In this document: positions 47,324 to 58,341 of the stretch, piece after piece
Layout: each line of letters begins with the position of its first letter
How positions within the stretch are numbered: the stretch's first letter is position 1
Assembly: GCA_900073065.1 (NCBI GenBank)
Contig: FJOG01000007.1
Span: 1,849,156-1,913,155, forward strand
Direction of reading: 5' to 3'
Origin: Phialocephala subalpina
Taxonomy: Eukaryota; Ascomycota; Leotiomycetes; Helotiales; Mollisiaceae
Length of the DNA stretch: 64,000 nucleotides
Notes under the pieces: generated by a model
Seen by the model: only the letters and a program-made list of their open reading frames with translations
Databases searched by the model: none
Told to the model about the DNA's origin: nothing
Made by a program: the position numbers and the translations under genes

Positions 47324-49414
47324 ATGCTCCTGTTCGGTATTCAAGGCACGACATCCCCACCTTCCGTGAGCCTCTTAGTGAAGGTCTTTATACTCTCTCT
47401 TCTCTTGTTGGATTGCCTAGGACCTCCCACTGGCAGACAGCTCTGGGAAGTAATTTACAGGATGTTGAAGAAGTATCTGGCGATATGGCTTGCCATATTT
47501 GTCCAATTATCTATTCAATGGTTTGGGAAAACAACTCCAACCATCTCGTCTCCTCCTATCTCAAGTCCAACATACGGACCTCATTCAGAAAGCACACCTT
47601 GCGAAGAGTCAACAGCCACACCGATACATGTCTATTCTTCTCCGAGTAGTCAAGCATCTCCATTTGGGACACCTTCATATTGGACCAAGAGTTCTTTCGT
47701 TACTTCCTCAGAGAGCCCTTCGACTTCGCACGCATCATACTCAAGTCCGCCGAACCCTACATCGTTCACGACCCACGTGATAACTCACAGTACAACCATC
47801 ACGACGGAATGCTCTGAGACTCCTGGGTCGATCACGACCTACGTGATAACCCACAAGACGACCCTCACCACAGAATGCACTGAGCCGACTGGGTCAATCA
47901 CTACGCCAAGTAGCTCCCCACCTCAGTCAAAATCTTCAACAACCGAGCGCACGGAATCGTCTAAATCGAGTTCGACCCCGAGCACGATTTCATCGGTCAC
48001 AACACCAACATCATCAACATCGGCATCGTCCACAGCATGTCTCCCGACCTCAGTTACTATATACAAGACTGTGTACATCACTTCCGAAATCACGACGCAG
48101 GTGATCACAACTCAGCCCTGTTTCAGCACGCCTTCAATCATTGTCATCACAACCACAATATTTGAAGGTGTCACGTATACAACTCCAGTCACTGAATATC
48201 AGACTCTCGTCTCTACCAAAACCCTTCCAGGATCTATCAGTACGACTACTCTACCTCCCTCCTTTGTGTGCCAGGCTGGAACGACATATGTCACCAATTT
48301 CAACTATGGAAACTTCACAACGACAATTCAAGACTGTACTAAAACAGGAGACACATCCAAATCATGTCCAAGCTTCTGCCCTTACTCTCAGACAACCACA
48401 TGCGCCCCGCAATCAATAATCACTTCGACAACTACTGATCTTATCGTCTTTCCACCAACAACGATCACTAGCACGACTACGGCTTCTTCATGCCTCTCCA
48501 CAAGCACTGTCAATCCAACGACTTGCTCAAGCTGCGTCCCCGTGACTGTCTCCGGAAGTTGTACATCAACCTCTGGAAGTTCAAGCACCACCTGCTCGCC
48601 AATAACAACGATCTACGCATCGACCTGCTCTCCAACTTCTTCATCTTTGAGCTCAGGATCTTCGTCGACAGCTTGCACTCCAATCACGATCACAGCGAGC
48701 AACACGGCGTCTACATGTTCAGGAACGACCATCTACGCTAGCTCATGCTCTCCAACCCTCTCGTCTAGCTCTTCGGTATCTACTTGTTCACCAACAACTG
48801 TCTACGCAAGTTCTTGCTCCTCCACTTTGTCATCCTCCTCCATAGGTTCAACTTGTTCGCCAACAACAGTTTACGCAAGTTCCTGTTCACCCACCTCTTC
48901 ACTCTCATCAAACTCCCAATCAACAACTTGCAGCGCCACCAGTACAGTGACAACGACCCTAACGCAAGACTGCACACTCACATCATCAACCTACAGCATT
49001 TCAAGCACAAACTCACCATCATCTTGCACACCGTCAACCATCACAATATCAATAACTCCCTCCCCCACGCCCTCATCATCCAGCACCTCAGCATCATCCT
49101 CATTTACCGCCCCGCCAGCGAGCCAGAGCTGCCCTCCTCTTCACTGTGAGAAAGAACACGACTATCTAATTCTCTTCATCCTCTTCCTGATCTTGTTTGT
49201 TATCTTCTTCTTGTTGTTTGTAGGGACCTGTCTTTATCATTGGAGATTTAGACATAGAGTGCGCTGTCAGGTTTGTGAGATGACGGCAGATGTTTGTACG
49301 TGTCCTACGGGACCGACATTGGGTGCAGGAGGAGCGGCTGCTGCGAATGGAGGAGGAGGAGGAGGAGGAGCGGGGGATGGCGGCGGCGGAGGGGGGTATG
49401 GGCAGGCGAGCTAA
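47324..49414 (+). CDS. Mucin-like Ser/Thr-rich single-pass membrane protein
   Basis: An uninterrupted frame gives 696 residues from ATG 47324, or 650 from ATG 47462. The second start is attractive because it begins MLKKYLAIWLAIFVQL, a good signal peptide. Most of the protein is Ser, Thr and Pro, with short repeats: HVITHSTTITTECSE / YVITHKTTLTTECTE near the front and several CSPTTVYASSCS units further on. Paired cysteines recur. A long hydrophobic helix (about LILFILFLILFVIFFLLFVG) is followed by a tail of about 56 residues with RCQVCEMTADVCTCP and a Gly/Ala run. The architecture suggests a heavily O-glycosylated surface sensor or wall-associated protein, like WSC or MSB2-type proteins, but there is no WSC domain and no close family I can name. 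Confidence 0.75.
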   Translation: MLLFGIQGTTSPPSVSLLVKVFILSLLLLDCLGPPTGRQLWEVIYRMLKKYLAIWLAIFVQLSIQWFGKTTPTISSPPISSPTYGPHSESTPCEESTATPIHVYSSPSSQASPFGTPSYWTKSSFVTSSESPSTSHASYSSPPNPTSFTTHVITHSTTITTECSETPGSITTYVITHKTTLTTECTEPTGSITTPSSSPPQSKSSTTERTESSKSSSTPSTISSVTTPTSSTSASSTACLPTSVTIYKTVYITSEITTQVITTQPCFSTPSIIVITTTIFEGVTYTTPVTEYQTLVSTKTLPGSISTTTLPPSFVCQAGTTYVTNFNYGNFTTTIQDCTKTGDTSKSCPSFCPYSQTTTCAPQSIITSTTTDLIVFPPTTITSTTTASSCLSTSTVNPTTCSSCVPVTVSGSCTSTSGSSSTTCSPITTIYASTCSPTSSSLSSGSSSTACTPITITASNTASTCSGTTIYASSCSPTLSSSSSVSTCSPTTVYASSCSSTLSSSSIGSTCSPTTVYASSCSPTSSLSSNSQSTTCSATSTVTTTLTQDCTLTSSTYSISSTNSPSSCTPSTITISITPSPTPSSSSTSASSSFTAPPASQSCPPLHCEKEHDYLILFILFLILFVIFFLLFVGTCLYHWRFRHRVRCQVCEMTADVCTCPTGPTLGAGGAAAANGGGGGGGAGDGGGGGGYGQAS

Positions 49415-50414
49415 GTAATTAGATGGCAGCTCTGAGGAACTATAGAATGCCTGGCTGAGATGAGGTCTTCGAGAGAGGAGAACGTAGGAACAGTTAGTGG
49501 GATGCTGACTCTGGGCTCAAGCGAAAGAGGCGTTTGATATCGATACCAGCTGAACTTTGATGACAAGAGACGCTTCACTTCATAATGGCATGATAGCATA
49601 ACATCAGAGCCTCGTGGTGAGCTCGAGCTCTATGATATAGTAATTGATAATGAACGGTTTGATTATGCTAAGAAGCAGTCCTGTTTTGCTCTGGGGCTTG
49701 AGTTTAGGGATGACTCGCTAAATTCCAGTGAACGTACAGCCCCTGAAATGCTGGAGTTACCTCGTTAAGCGACTACCCTAAAGCGGGGCACGTCCGATTC
49801 GGTTAGCCTCTAACCATTTCCCAAACTTAAACTCCAACACCATGCGCTGAGATGAAATTATCCATGCGATGCGATCATTGGCAGAAGTCTTCGATAGACA
49901 ATTGGTCAACTTCTAGGGAACGAGCCCACGCATAGTCCAAAGCTTCAGATGGCACTGCGTCACAAACATGCTTTTCATAAACACGAAAACGAGGGGGCTG
50001 TGCATTTTGAGTGAAGTTTTGTATCAGATACCAATATCAGACCAATCTATCAAAGTGTTTGGATTTTACTAAGACATCTCAGCTTCTAAATGTCTAAATC
50101 GTCCCTGCGTCAGAAAAGATGCCCGAGCTGCGACTCACATCAGACATCATCGCAACAACACAACCTCCTTACTTGCGAGATGAACCTCTTGCTGGAGGAT
50201 GGAGGGCCAAACTTCGAAAGAATCTGTCTCATAAAAGTTCAGATTCTCATAAGTAAGCTTGCAACCTTGCCTCCTCCCTAAGTTTTGTACTTTAGTTCAT
50301 TCGTTGCAAGCCAGACTCATCCATTTCCTCCGAACAGCAATCTAATACCTACCCACACTTCAAAAGTCCAGCCTTCTTCCCCAAGATCAACTTCGATACA
50401 CAACTACAATCACC
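49415..50414. other. Intergenic region
   Basis: Nothing above 65 codons with coding character. It holds the 3' UTR of the mucin-like gene and the promoter of the small secreted protein. Confidence 0.55.
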
Positions 50415-50813
50415 ATGTATCTCCCACATCTCTTTATCACGCTCTTCCTTCTCGCCGTAGCTTTGGCCCAACCAGCCCAAAACCCACGAGACTTCCTCGG
50501 TGCCATCGGTAGTGCCGCCAGTGGTGCCGCCAGTGGTGCCGCCGCCGCACTCAAACAACCATCCTCAACTGCCGCCGCCGCTCCACCACCACCGCCTCCA
50601 CCACAAGTATGCACCTGTACCGTCGTCTTCGGCAACAAAGGTACTACGGCGATCAGTAACGCGACGGTTGGCTCGACAATCGGTCTCACGGGGCAGGATA
50701 AAAAAAAGCAAGCTTGCTCAGCGGATCTTTTGGTTGGGACGGGGTGTATTTCGTCGACGACGAATGAGAGTTCGAATAGTTGCGTTACGAGTTCGACTTG
50801 TACTGTTGCTTGA
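50415..50813 (+). CDS. Small secreted protein, Ala/Pro-rich with a Cys-containing C-terminus
   Basis: A single exon of 132 residues begins MYLPHLFITLFLLAVALAQ, a clear signal peptide with likely cleavage after about residue 18. An Ala/Gly/Ser-rich segment and a run of seven prolines follow. The last 70 residues carry six cysteines (VCTCTVV, ACSADLL, GCISS, NSCVTSSTC). The context GCACC-free ATCACCATG at the start is favourable. Size and cysteines fit a secreted wall or effector-like protein; no known domain is recognised. A long antisense frame over the same region comes from the GC-rich repeats and is not considered real. Confidence 0.65.
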   Translation: MYLPHLFITLFLLAVALAQPAQNPRDFLGAIGSAASGAASGAAAALKQPSSTAAAAPPPPPPPQVCTCTVVFGNKGTTAISNATVGSTIGLTGQDKKKQACSADLLVGTGCISSTTNESSNSCVTSSTCTVA

Positions 50814-51726
50814 GAGGGAGGGTTGGTCGGCATAACTCAATAATTGTGATAACGGCGTTTTGGGATGCTGGAGCTATTAGAAAGATGTTTGATTCACATC
50901 TCTTATGCCAGGTGCATCAAATGTATCATTAATCCTACTTCAAGTCCTCTTTGAAACTTTCGGTTTCTGCCCGATATCTCGAGTCCAATCTCCTCGTGAT
51001 ACCCGTATAGTTCATGGATTTAAAGAGTCTAGGAAGGGGGAAGGACCAGAGCAAGCTTGTCAGGGACAGCACTTTCCGATACATGGCGACTACTGAAGAC
51101 AAGGTTGACATCCTTAACGGGATTCCAGTCTAGCGAGAATTGAGGACCACTTCCATCTAACCGTGCCAGCATGGAGGAGCAGCAAGTGTCGTCGAGGAAG
51201 AGACAGTGGTTCTCAAATGAGTCGGCGAATTGGCGACGCTGAGGGCGGCAGCACGCGAGTAATCCAGAGGACTGTATTCGACGATAGTGAGAACTCAACA
51301 GATATCAAACAAGCTGGAAGTATTTGTTGTAAAAGAGTAGAACAAAACTCGAAGCTGACGCATAATGGCGGAGATAGGATCTTGACAAAAACACTGGGAA
51401 AGACTTGAAAACATAAAATAATGAACGAAGGGGCGGCACATTTAGGAATGCAAGATCTTAGAAAGGTCTAATGCTGCGCTGCGGGTTAGTGATCATGCGC
51501 CAAATTCGAGCCCATGAAAGCACTGAGATCTGGCGACTGAGCCCGGAAGCACAGTGGTTAGCCCCTTGAAACGTTGAAGCGCAAATAAAAGTTTAATAGA
51601 GACTTTTACCCCGCACTTACTCGGCACTTTCTCAAAACACCGCTCCCAGAGGTCATTCTTGAACATGTTAACGGACCATAGAAGGCACTCAATACAGCCT
51701 GGCACTCCCCTCCACTTCCTAATGGA
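50814..51726. other. Intergenic region
   Basis: Short frames only, none with a motif. The right end is the 3' side of the phosphatidylinositol-synthase-like gene. Confidence 0.55.
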
Positions 51727-52661
51727 CTATCCTTTATTTGCCTTACCTCTGACATTCTCACTCTTCGATCTTCGCTTCCTTCTCATCTCCACATCGCTCT
51801 CAGCCAGCCAGGTGCTCGCCTTCACAAATTGCAAAACGTTGATCAGTTGCTTTATCAACATGCCCAGAAAGCTGATACGTGCTAGAAACAACGGCCATGC
51901 TGGATCCAACTTATTGGCTCTAGCTATCTCGAATGCGCCTGCGCCATGAGGGCTGTTTGCGACGACTACTTCAATTTCTGAGTCACCTGGAGGCGATGTG
52001 AAAGCCAACAGGTACAAGGCTATGAAGAACAGCTCATTGAAGAAGCAGAGCAAGAACGATACAATCTATAATTGATCAGTTGAACCTCCCATCAAGATGT
52101 AAAGCACTTACTTTGTTAGAATAATACAAATTCAACAGCCAACTCCTCTCCTCATCAACCATCTTATGACTCCGCTCCCCTCCCAAAATCAAACTCGTGC
52201 ACATATGCACATAATGACTCGCAAAATCCAAACAAATGAGCCCTTGAAACACGATTGACCATCGCGGCCATGCTGAGGACAGGAACACGAGGAGACAAGC
52301 TGTAGTGCAGCGATCTGTCACCATGTCCAGAACGGCACCGAAGTAGCTTGCTTGGTCTAGATACCGGGCCAGGAAGCCGTCGACAGCATCGAGGAGGCAA
52401 GAAAGACTGTAAAGCGCAGAGCAGCGACGGGGATGTACTGGCATATAGTAGAGAGAGGTGATGGCTAGAACGATCCGAATGTAGCCTAGAGACAGATTAA
52501 TGAATAACACATGCAGGGTCGAACAAAGTCGACTTACCGATGATGCTGGGCCAGAACAGGAACACATTCTCTGATCTTGGTTGATCGCGAGTCTCCAGGA
52601 CCGGTGAAATGGGAGCATTTGAACCAACAGCTGTGTGCCTTCGAGTCCTTGACGTAGACAT
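51727..52661 (-). CDS. PIS1: CDP-alcohol phosphatidyltransferase, phosphatidylinositol synthase type
   Basis: Three exons (52538-52661, 52112-52485, 51727-52065) give about 278 residues; the introns are 52 and 46 bp with GTAAGT donors. The signature D-x2-DG-x2-AR-x8-G-x3-D-x3-D lies at residues 74-99 (DAVDGFLARYLDQASYFG, then VLDMVTD). These aspartates bind the metal ions and the CDP-diacylglycerol. FLFWPSIIGYIRIVL before it and HYVHMCTSLILGGERSHK after it are as in fungal PI synthases. The enzyme transfers the phosphatidyl group to myo-inositol in the ER membrane. Other hydrophobic segments fit about five or six helices. Assignment to PI synthase rather than another CDP-alcohol enzyme rests on this overall similarity. 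Confidence 0.9.
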
Positions 52662-53091
52662 GATTGATTTCAGGGCGGCGAGGGAAGATTTGAAAAGCTT
52701 GATGAAAGAAATCTGGAGGAGAAGAGAGATGGGACGTGGACTTTCAGGCACCAGTATTGGCGATCAGCTCTAGCGGTCGGCACAGCTGTTTATCCGGCGG
52801 CGTGGATGCCAGACCGAAAAGTAGTTTCCGATTTCCGAAATAAGAGCAATCTCATAATCCCCATGCTTGAAGTCGTTCTTGACGTTTGAAAATAGAGGTG
52901 GGTTGTCGTTTTTAGGTGTGGAGTTTGAATAGGGCGCGACTCGCTGGACTCGAGGCTTTTCAGGGGGCCGAACGTCAGCGGCCGAACGTCAGCGACCGAA
53001 CGCCCATTGAAAGCCTGCAAGTGAACGAAACGGCCTGAACAATGACATAGACTATCTTCTTTGAAGTAAAGAGAGAAACATGCTGCGGCTA
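52662..53091. other. Spacer between two minus-strand genes
   Basis: It contains the promoter of the PI-synthase-like gene and the 3' end of the membrane-protein gene. A short imperfect tandem repeat of GGCCGAACGTCAGC (about 52969-53003) is the only structure seen. Confidence 0.55.
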
Positions 53092-55020
53092 TTAGGAAAC
53101 AGTGATGCAAGTGCCATAGGATCTCAACATCTGCCCCACGACTACAAACCCGCCAATGGCTGGCGCTGCATAGCAAAAAATGGCAACTTTGTAGAAAATT
53201 TTGTCAAGAGCCCTAAAATCTCCCCCACCCCGTCTCCTAACACGTTCCATAACAAGTTTTGCCGCCCCCCAACCCGCCACCAGAAAAATTGAACCTAGCG
53301 ACCCAAAACCTAGCCACGTCATGGTCCAGACACGCTGAGCATGTGTGCTGTGACCTTTGTGAAATCTTGAGAGTGCGCCGTTTATAGCAACTGGTACCAC
53401 GGTAGCCAATAAAGAAGCACCAAATTCCAAGTAGTGGCTTGCGTTGGTTAGAAGATCTGAATCCTCTTCGTGGTTCGTAAAAACCCACCAAGCTCTTTCC
53501 GCAGTATGGCCGGGGATTGCTTCATATATTTGATAATCGTCGCTTTGCCGACTGCTCTCGTCCCATTTGATTGGATTCGTGAGTGGGACTAATAAGAGTT
53601 TCTCAGAAGGGTAGTCAGATGCTTTGGAAGACTGTGCGGTTGTGGGTTGAGACCCTTCGGTATCCACCCCATGTATTGTCACAAAATCTGTCGGTAGACT
53701 CGAAGTCTTTTCTTTATCAGGTGCCAGGAGTTTCTCCAATCTTTTGTTCTCAATTCGATCATCGGATGACTTTCCAGTATCAGTTGTTATCTTTTCATCA
53801 GAGACCAATCCGTCCTCCACAGTAGTCTCTGGGGTTTTAGCACTCTCAATGAGAATATGCAAAAGTTCAACTTGGGTTTCACTACTGACTTGAACTTCTC
53901 CAGATGCGTCAACGCTAACGGTTACTGGTTCGAGAATCCACCGGAATGTCTCCTTGGCGTCTGGTGGGGTAGCATTTGGGCTCATTTGGATCATATCTTC
54001 GTCCAATTTTCCAACGGTTCCCTTAAATACATATTCGTCACCTCTTAGTCGAGCTTCCTCCATGATCGATGATTCAACCATATATATCGCAGGGAACTCC
54101 GGGCAAAGAAGGGATCCAAGAAGATTTAACACAGAGACAATAGCGTAAGGTGCCACAGTGAGACCAAACGCCGCATATCCAAATTGGGATATCTGGTCTC
54201 CGCGAGCCCGGTATAGAGTGAAAATCGCGTAAATTGCTTGGCCAAGAGAGACCAGAATCTTGACTAAGCTGTAATTGTACGAAAGTCTAGCGGTCTGAGT
54301 AGTTTGTAGACGTACGCCGGATTCGATAAATGTTGCCCGCCGGGGCACGCGAGAAAGGGTATAGCCAGGTGGAACATTGTAAGAACCGTGAATACGAAAT
54401 CCAGATTCGCTCAGGTCGTCTTCGAGCATACCTCGGAGCGCAGGTTCCCGCCATGGCGGGTCATACATAACAAGACGAGTAGTCTTCTGAGTCGGTTCCG
54501 TTGTGTTAGTGCCTATAGGATCCTCTTCCTGCAACGAAGCCGCAACTTGGCCCGCAAGCCAATTTTTGTCGATATTATGGTTTTTGGAGCTTGACTCTGG
54601 TAAAGGCAGACGAAGTATTGTATTATGCAACTTATCGCGATCCTGGGGCTTCCATTCAGGAGTTCGGATGACCATGCAAAGAGCACCGGCTCTTGCAGCC
54701 TTCTCTAGATCATTACTTCTAAAAATTGCCAGGCTCACAATTCCCAAAATGCCGCGGAAGGCACCAGCAGCTGGGAAGAACAGCGCTATCACAACAGTCA
54801 TTGCAACACTAGAGTTCCCCTCGCCTGGTAAAGACCTCGTCGTTACGGCGTGCGCAGCATAATTGGCCAAGTAGAAAATCACAATATCGGTCCACCTAGT
54901 GGGAGTGCAAAGAAGGCCAGGAGTCCCATGATTAGATGTGCCGTTTGGAAGCGGTATCGTGATGTTCTGCAGCAACGGAAGTCCTATGACCCCCTGGAGT
55001 AACAGGAATAGCGGATACAT
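53092..55020 (-). CDS. Multi-pass membrane protein of unknown function
   Basis: A single uninterrupted exon encodes 642 residues from the ATG at 55020. Hydrophobic segments are seen at the N-terminus (MYPLFLLLQGVIGLPLL), at about residues 45-110 (VIFYLANYAAHAV; VAMTVVIALFFPAAGAF; GILGIVSLAIF), in the middle (LVKILVSLGQAIYAIF; AAFGLTVAPYAIVSVLNLL) and at the C-terminus (three helices ending GGFVVVGQML). A polar, Ser/Thr/Glu-rich loop of about 200 residues separates the last groups. The arrangement resembles a family of large hypothetical fungal membrane proteins, with no enzymatic motif I can identify. The length of the intact frame strongly supports a real gene. Confidence 0.75.
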   Translation of the reverse strand: MYPLFLLLQGVIGLPLLQNITIPLPNGTSNHGTPGLLCTPTRWTDIVIFYLANYAAHAVTTRSLPGEGNSSVAMTVVIALFFPAAGAFRGILGIVSLAIFRSNDLEKAARAGALCMVIRTPEWKPQDRDKLHNTILRLPLPESSSKNHNIDKNWLAGQVAASLQEEDPIGTNTTEPTQKTTRLVMYDPPWREPALRGMLEDDLSESGFRIHGSYNVPPGYTLSRVPRRATFIESGVRLQTTQTARLSYNYSLVKILVSLGQAIYAIFTLYRARGDQISQFGYAAFGLTVAPYAIVSVLNLLGSLLCPEFPAIYMVESSIMEEARLRGDEYVFKGTVGKLDEDMIQMSPNATPPDAKETFRWILEPVTVSVDASGEVQVSSETQVELLHILIESAKTPETTVEDGLVSDEKITTDTGKSSDDRIENKRLEKLLAPDKEKTSSLPTDFVTIHGVDTEGSQPTTAQSSKASDYPSEKLLLVPLTNPIKWDESSRQSDDYQIYEAIPGHTAERAWWVFTNHEEDSDLLTNASHYLEFGASLLATVVPVAINGALSRFHKGHSTHAQRVWTMTWLGFGSLGSIFLVAGWGAAKLVMERVRRRGGGDFRALDKIFYKVAIFCYAAPAIGGFVVVGQMLRSYGTCITVS

Positions 55021-55984
55021 GGTGTGAGCTGGAACAAATCATAGGAGATCTTGCTTAATGAGCAAAGAAAGTGTTTGCAGAGAGATCAGTCGAAGTTGAA
55101 TAAATGTCGGAGATGCGTTCGAAAATTGAGAGCTGAGCATGAGCGGGTTCAGGGTTCATATGCGCCCAGTGAGAGAAGCACCTGGCAGCCACTTGGTGTT
55201 TTTGGGAATGATCGCTACCTCGTCTGCCAACCACCACCTGCCTCTCTGATTCTTGAATGGCTGTATGCCATATGCGAGCTGGAAATCCCTGCAAAATGGC
55301 CTGCTTTCATGCATCCCACACACTGGCTTCCCGTGTCCGTTACACAAAACCTGCAAGACACGTGTCGAGCGATACTGAAGAGAGACTGGAAGGCTGAAAT
55401 GACGAATTTCGTCCCGCCTTTGGACCCAATACGTTGTAAGGTAGTGCTTGAGGTCTTTATCGTACACCATATGCCCTGGCCAATAGATTTCGCCTCTGAG
55501 ACCTATGATCATGTAATTCATTGCTCATTTCCCACCTCCTCAATGGCTGCAATCAGCCCGTCAATGGTTCCCCGCGTGGTTTCTCGTTTGACGACCACTC
55601 TGAAGAATGAGCCTTTCTCTCAAGGTGCATAATCAATCATGAATCCCATTGGTATCAGCCTCTGCAGGTATTCAAACTCATTAACGGAGGGCAGCAGAAC
55701 CAGGGATAGCAGACGACGATATCATCGAGCATGCAGTTGTCGACGACACAAACTCGAATTCTTGAGACCTCCCGGACGGCGATCCGTACATTCAAGCACT
55801 AAGAAGGAACTAAACGACGTCTCGAGGGAACTAACCACTTTTGAAAGAGAATACCTGATAATCTTCAATTTGAAGAGCACGCGCTAATTGAAAGTCTAAA
55901 CCCAAGGCATACTTCCTACTACAAGCCGCTTCAGACCACGGGCACATTGTGAAGTTAGATTAGAAAGTAAACCAACGAGATGAT
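55021..55984. other. Intergenic region
   Basis: A 193-codon plus frame (55051-55632) begins with TTG rather than ATG and overlaps a 121-codon minus frame. Neither shows a domain, so I do not call a gene. Confidence 0.45.
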
Positions 55985-57083
55985 TTACTGCCAGTTCTTC
56001 AGCACCGTATCACCGTCTCTGATCCTCGCAAGCTTCAGACTCTCATCCCAAAGCTTCTTTTGCTTCATCTCATCACGTGCCTCAACGGAGGGGGTTGCAT
56101 TCTCACTTCCATCCAGATATACAGCTTTGGGGTGCTGTCCTAGCTTCTTCTCGTCGAATGAAGCCAACATCAGATCTGCAGCTGACTTCCAAGGTGGTCG
56201 CATGAAACCATTGGGGTTGAACCAGACGGCGATTTCTTGTATGAGAGGTATGAGGTTACGAAGAAGGAATCGAATGAGAAATGGACTGGTCCTCGTGATT
56301 CCAGTTCCGCCCATCGCCGCAGGATCCATTGAGACGACTGAGATATTTGATAGGGCGGGGTCGGCATCGAGGCGACGTTGAAGCTCGTAGCTATAGCTCA
56401 TGTAAGAACAGATTCGACAGAAAGAGGAAATTGACTTGCTGGAACATCATCATCAAGGTCTTACTGGCCCCATATCGACGCATGCCGGCTTTGTATCCAC
56501 TGTCGGTGTATGTAACACCTTTGGCCAAGGTCTCTGTGTCCGTGAAGACCATTTTGTACTCCTCATCGCTGAATATTGCTATACTATTATTGCGTGGATG
56601 GTCCGTATCGTGAGTCCAGGATTGAACAATGACGATTCTTCCATTTTCCTTGTCCATGGATTGAAGAATCATCAAAATAAACAGGAAGTTGGCGAGGTAG
56701 TTGACACCGAAGTTCATCTCGAATCCATCCTTGGTGAATGTCTTCGGTTTCAATGCTTCGGAGTTTGCGTCTTGGAAGGCTGCGTTGAGGACCAATGCAC
56801 GGATGGGCTCCAACGTGCCATTCGCGATTCGAACGTTGATGTCAGCCGCGACACCACGAATGCTCTCGATACTGCTCAGGTCGAGTGCGATGACCTCGGA
56901 TTTGAGGTTTGCTGGAGCTTTCTCTAGTACAGTAGTGAGGTCTTTGGCCGTAGCTGGATTGCGAACAGTGAAGAGACCACGATACTCCTTGCCGTACTCG
57001 GATTTGCTGAAGTTGGCCACGAATGCACTTCCCAAACCTCCATTCGCACCTGTGATGAGGACGCTGCCTTTGAGGTTAACCAT
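55985..57083 (-). CDS. Short-chain dehydrogenase/reductase
   Basis: Two exons (56440-57083 and 55985-56390) give about 349 residues. The Rossmann motif TGANGGLG is at residues 11-18, LVLNAAF follows the fourth strand, and the catalytic Y-x3-K is YGASK at residues 204-208. The joining intron (56391-56439) only keeps the frame if the donor is GC (CCA|GCAAGTC); the product then reads FHYELQRRL across the junction, as expected for this family. NAD(P)H-dependent oxidoreduction of a small carbonyl or alcohol is the family role. The substrate is unknown. The long C-terminal part (PWKSAADLMLASFDE) is typical of retinol-dehydrogenase-like fungal SDRs. Confidence 0.9.
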
Positions 57084-57198
57084 TGTTGATGGGGTGTGAG
57101 ACGCAAGAATGGGCTGGTGAGATGTTGAAGGCTGAGGTCATTTTGATGAAGCTAAAGGATCAATATACGTTCCGAAACTGCCGAGTGAGACACAAGAT

Positions 57199-57306
57199 GC
57201 GAGCAGCTGGGCTTGATTGGTCTATGAGACGAGATGGAGACATTCTTGCGAGCAGCTAGGCTTGATTGATCTATGAGACGAGACGGAGGCATTCTTGCGA
57301 GCTGCG
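57199..57306. repeat. 49-bp tandem repeat, about 2.2 copies
   Basis: Units start at 57199, 57248 and (partial) 57297 with GCGAGC. The first two agree at all but four positions, and the differences are transitions. The array lies just upstream of the dehydrogenase gene start and may be part of its promoter. Confidence 0.8.
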
Positions 57307-58341
57307 CCGCTCACCAGCCACAGATTACCAGCCACACTGTGGCGGTTTGAAATGTCTCGAAAATTCTCTTCAATTTCACTTCAACTCGTCTCACAACATC
57401 GCGACTGGCTCGAGTGAAGCTGAAAGTTCAGGCCTAGGCTCATTCTATGGATACACAGCTCTGCATCAATTTTTTCTGTCAGGTACCTCTTATCTCCTCA
57501 AATTGATGTTGAACGGCAGCTCAGTCCCAACATCTTCAACCGTCGAGTCACGGGCGTCTCATATGCAACAAAATCCAGCAACAATTTGCTGAGGTTACAT
57601 AGTATGAACTATGTGCATTATGCTTATGGAAGATCATCTTCTTGTCTATGGCGATTCCTCCAAGAGATCGATAGTCCGAGAGATCCAGTGGATGTGGCGC
57701 TGCTGAGGAAGGAGACGGTTCTCTAGGTGGCTTGAAGGCCGGTACTTGTTTATGGTCGAGATGTTTAGTCCTTTCTCCCTTTGGGATATATAGGATATAG
57801 ATAGTACATGAAGTCATGTGGAATTCTTCTCTGTGGTTGTGGCGAGTGCGTTTATTTCATTCTCCAAGTTCATGGTCGCGTTGTCGTTATCATCGATCAT
57901 GTATCTTGCCATATATACCTTTCAGATATGAGCCTGCCAGGATACAAGGCGCAAGAGTTCCTGGTCTCGAATTATGCATTTTCGCATGTCCAGGTTGAGA
58001 TTGGCGTACCTTTGGTGTCGATCTCTACAACCCCGCATCCAATCTAGGGATAGTGGAGGAGCTGATGCAGGGGTGAGTCCGGACGACAGCACCGAACTGA
58101 ACTTAGCAGCTGCTTGTCTGCTCGCTGCCGAGGGAATTGGCGAATAGTATGGAATGGATTCTTGCCCTGGTCTGGACCTCCATGAGAGTTCCGAACCAAA
58201 GCTTGCTCTTTCCCGTGCTAGCCTAGCATATCAATTGTAGTCACTATGCCTCGGTAGCCCCTGAGATCTGCATCGAATACATACCCTCGTGCTTGCCACA
58301 CCTCTCAGAAATGAGAGGCCATCTTCCATATCCTGCCAGCG
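57307..58341. other. Intergenic region
   Basis: Between the dehydrogenase (reading left) and the acyltransferase gene (reading right). Short frames only. Confidence 0.55.

Noticed and set aside
50387..50833. A 148-codon antisense frame over the small secreted protein
   Set aside because: Its poly-Gly and poly-Ala runs are the mirror of the Pro/Ala-coding repeats. The plus strand has the signal peptide and better start context.
55051..55632. A 193-codon plus-strand frame
   Set aside because: It begins with TTG, lacks a domain and overlaps a long antisense frame of similar quality.
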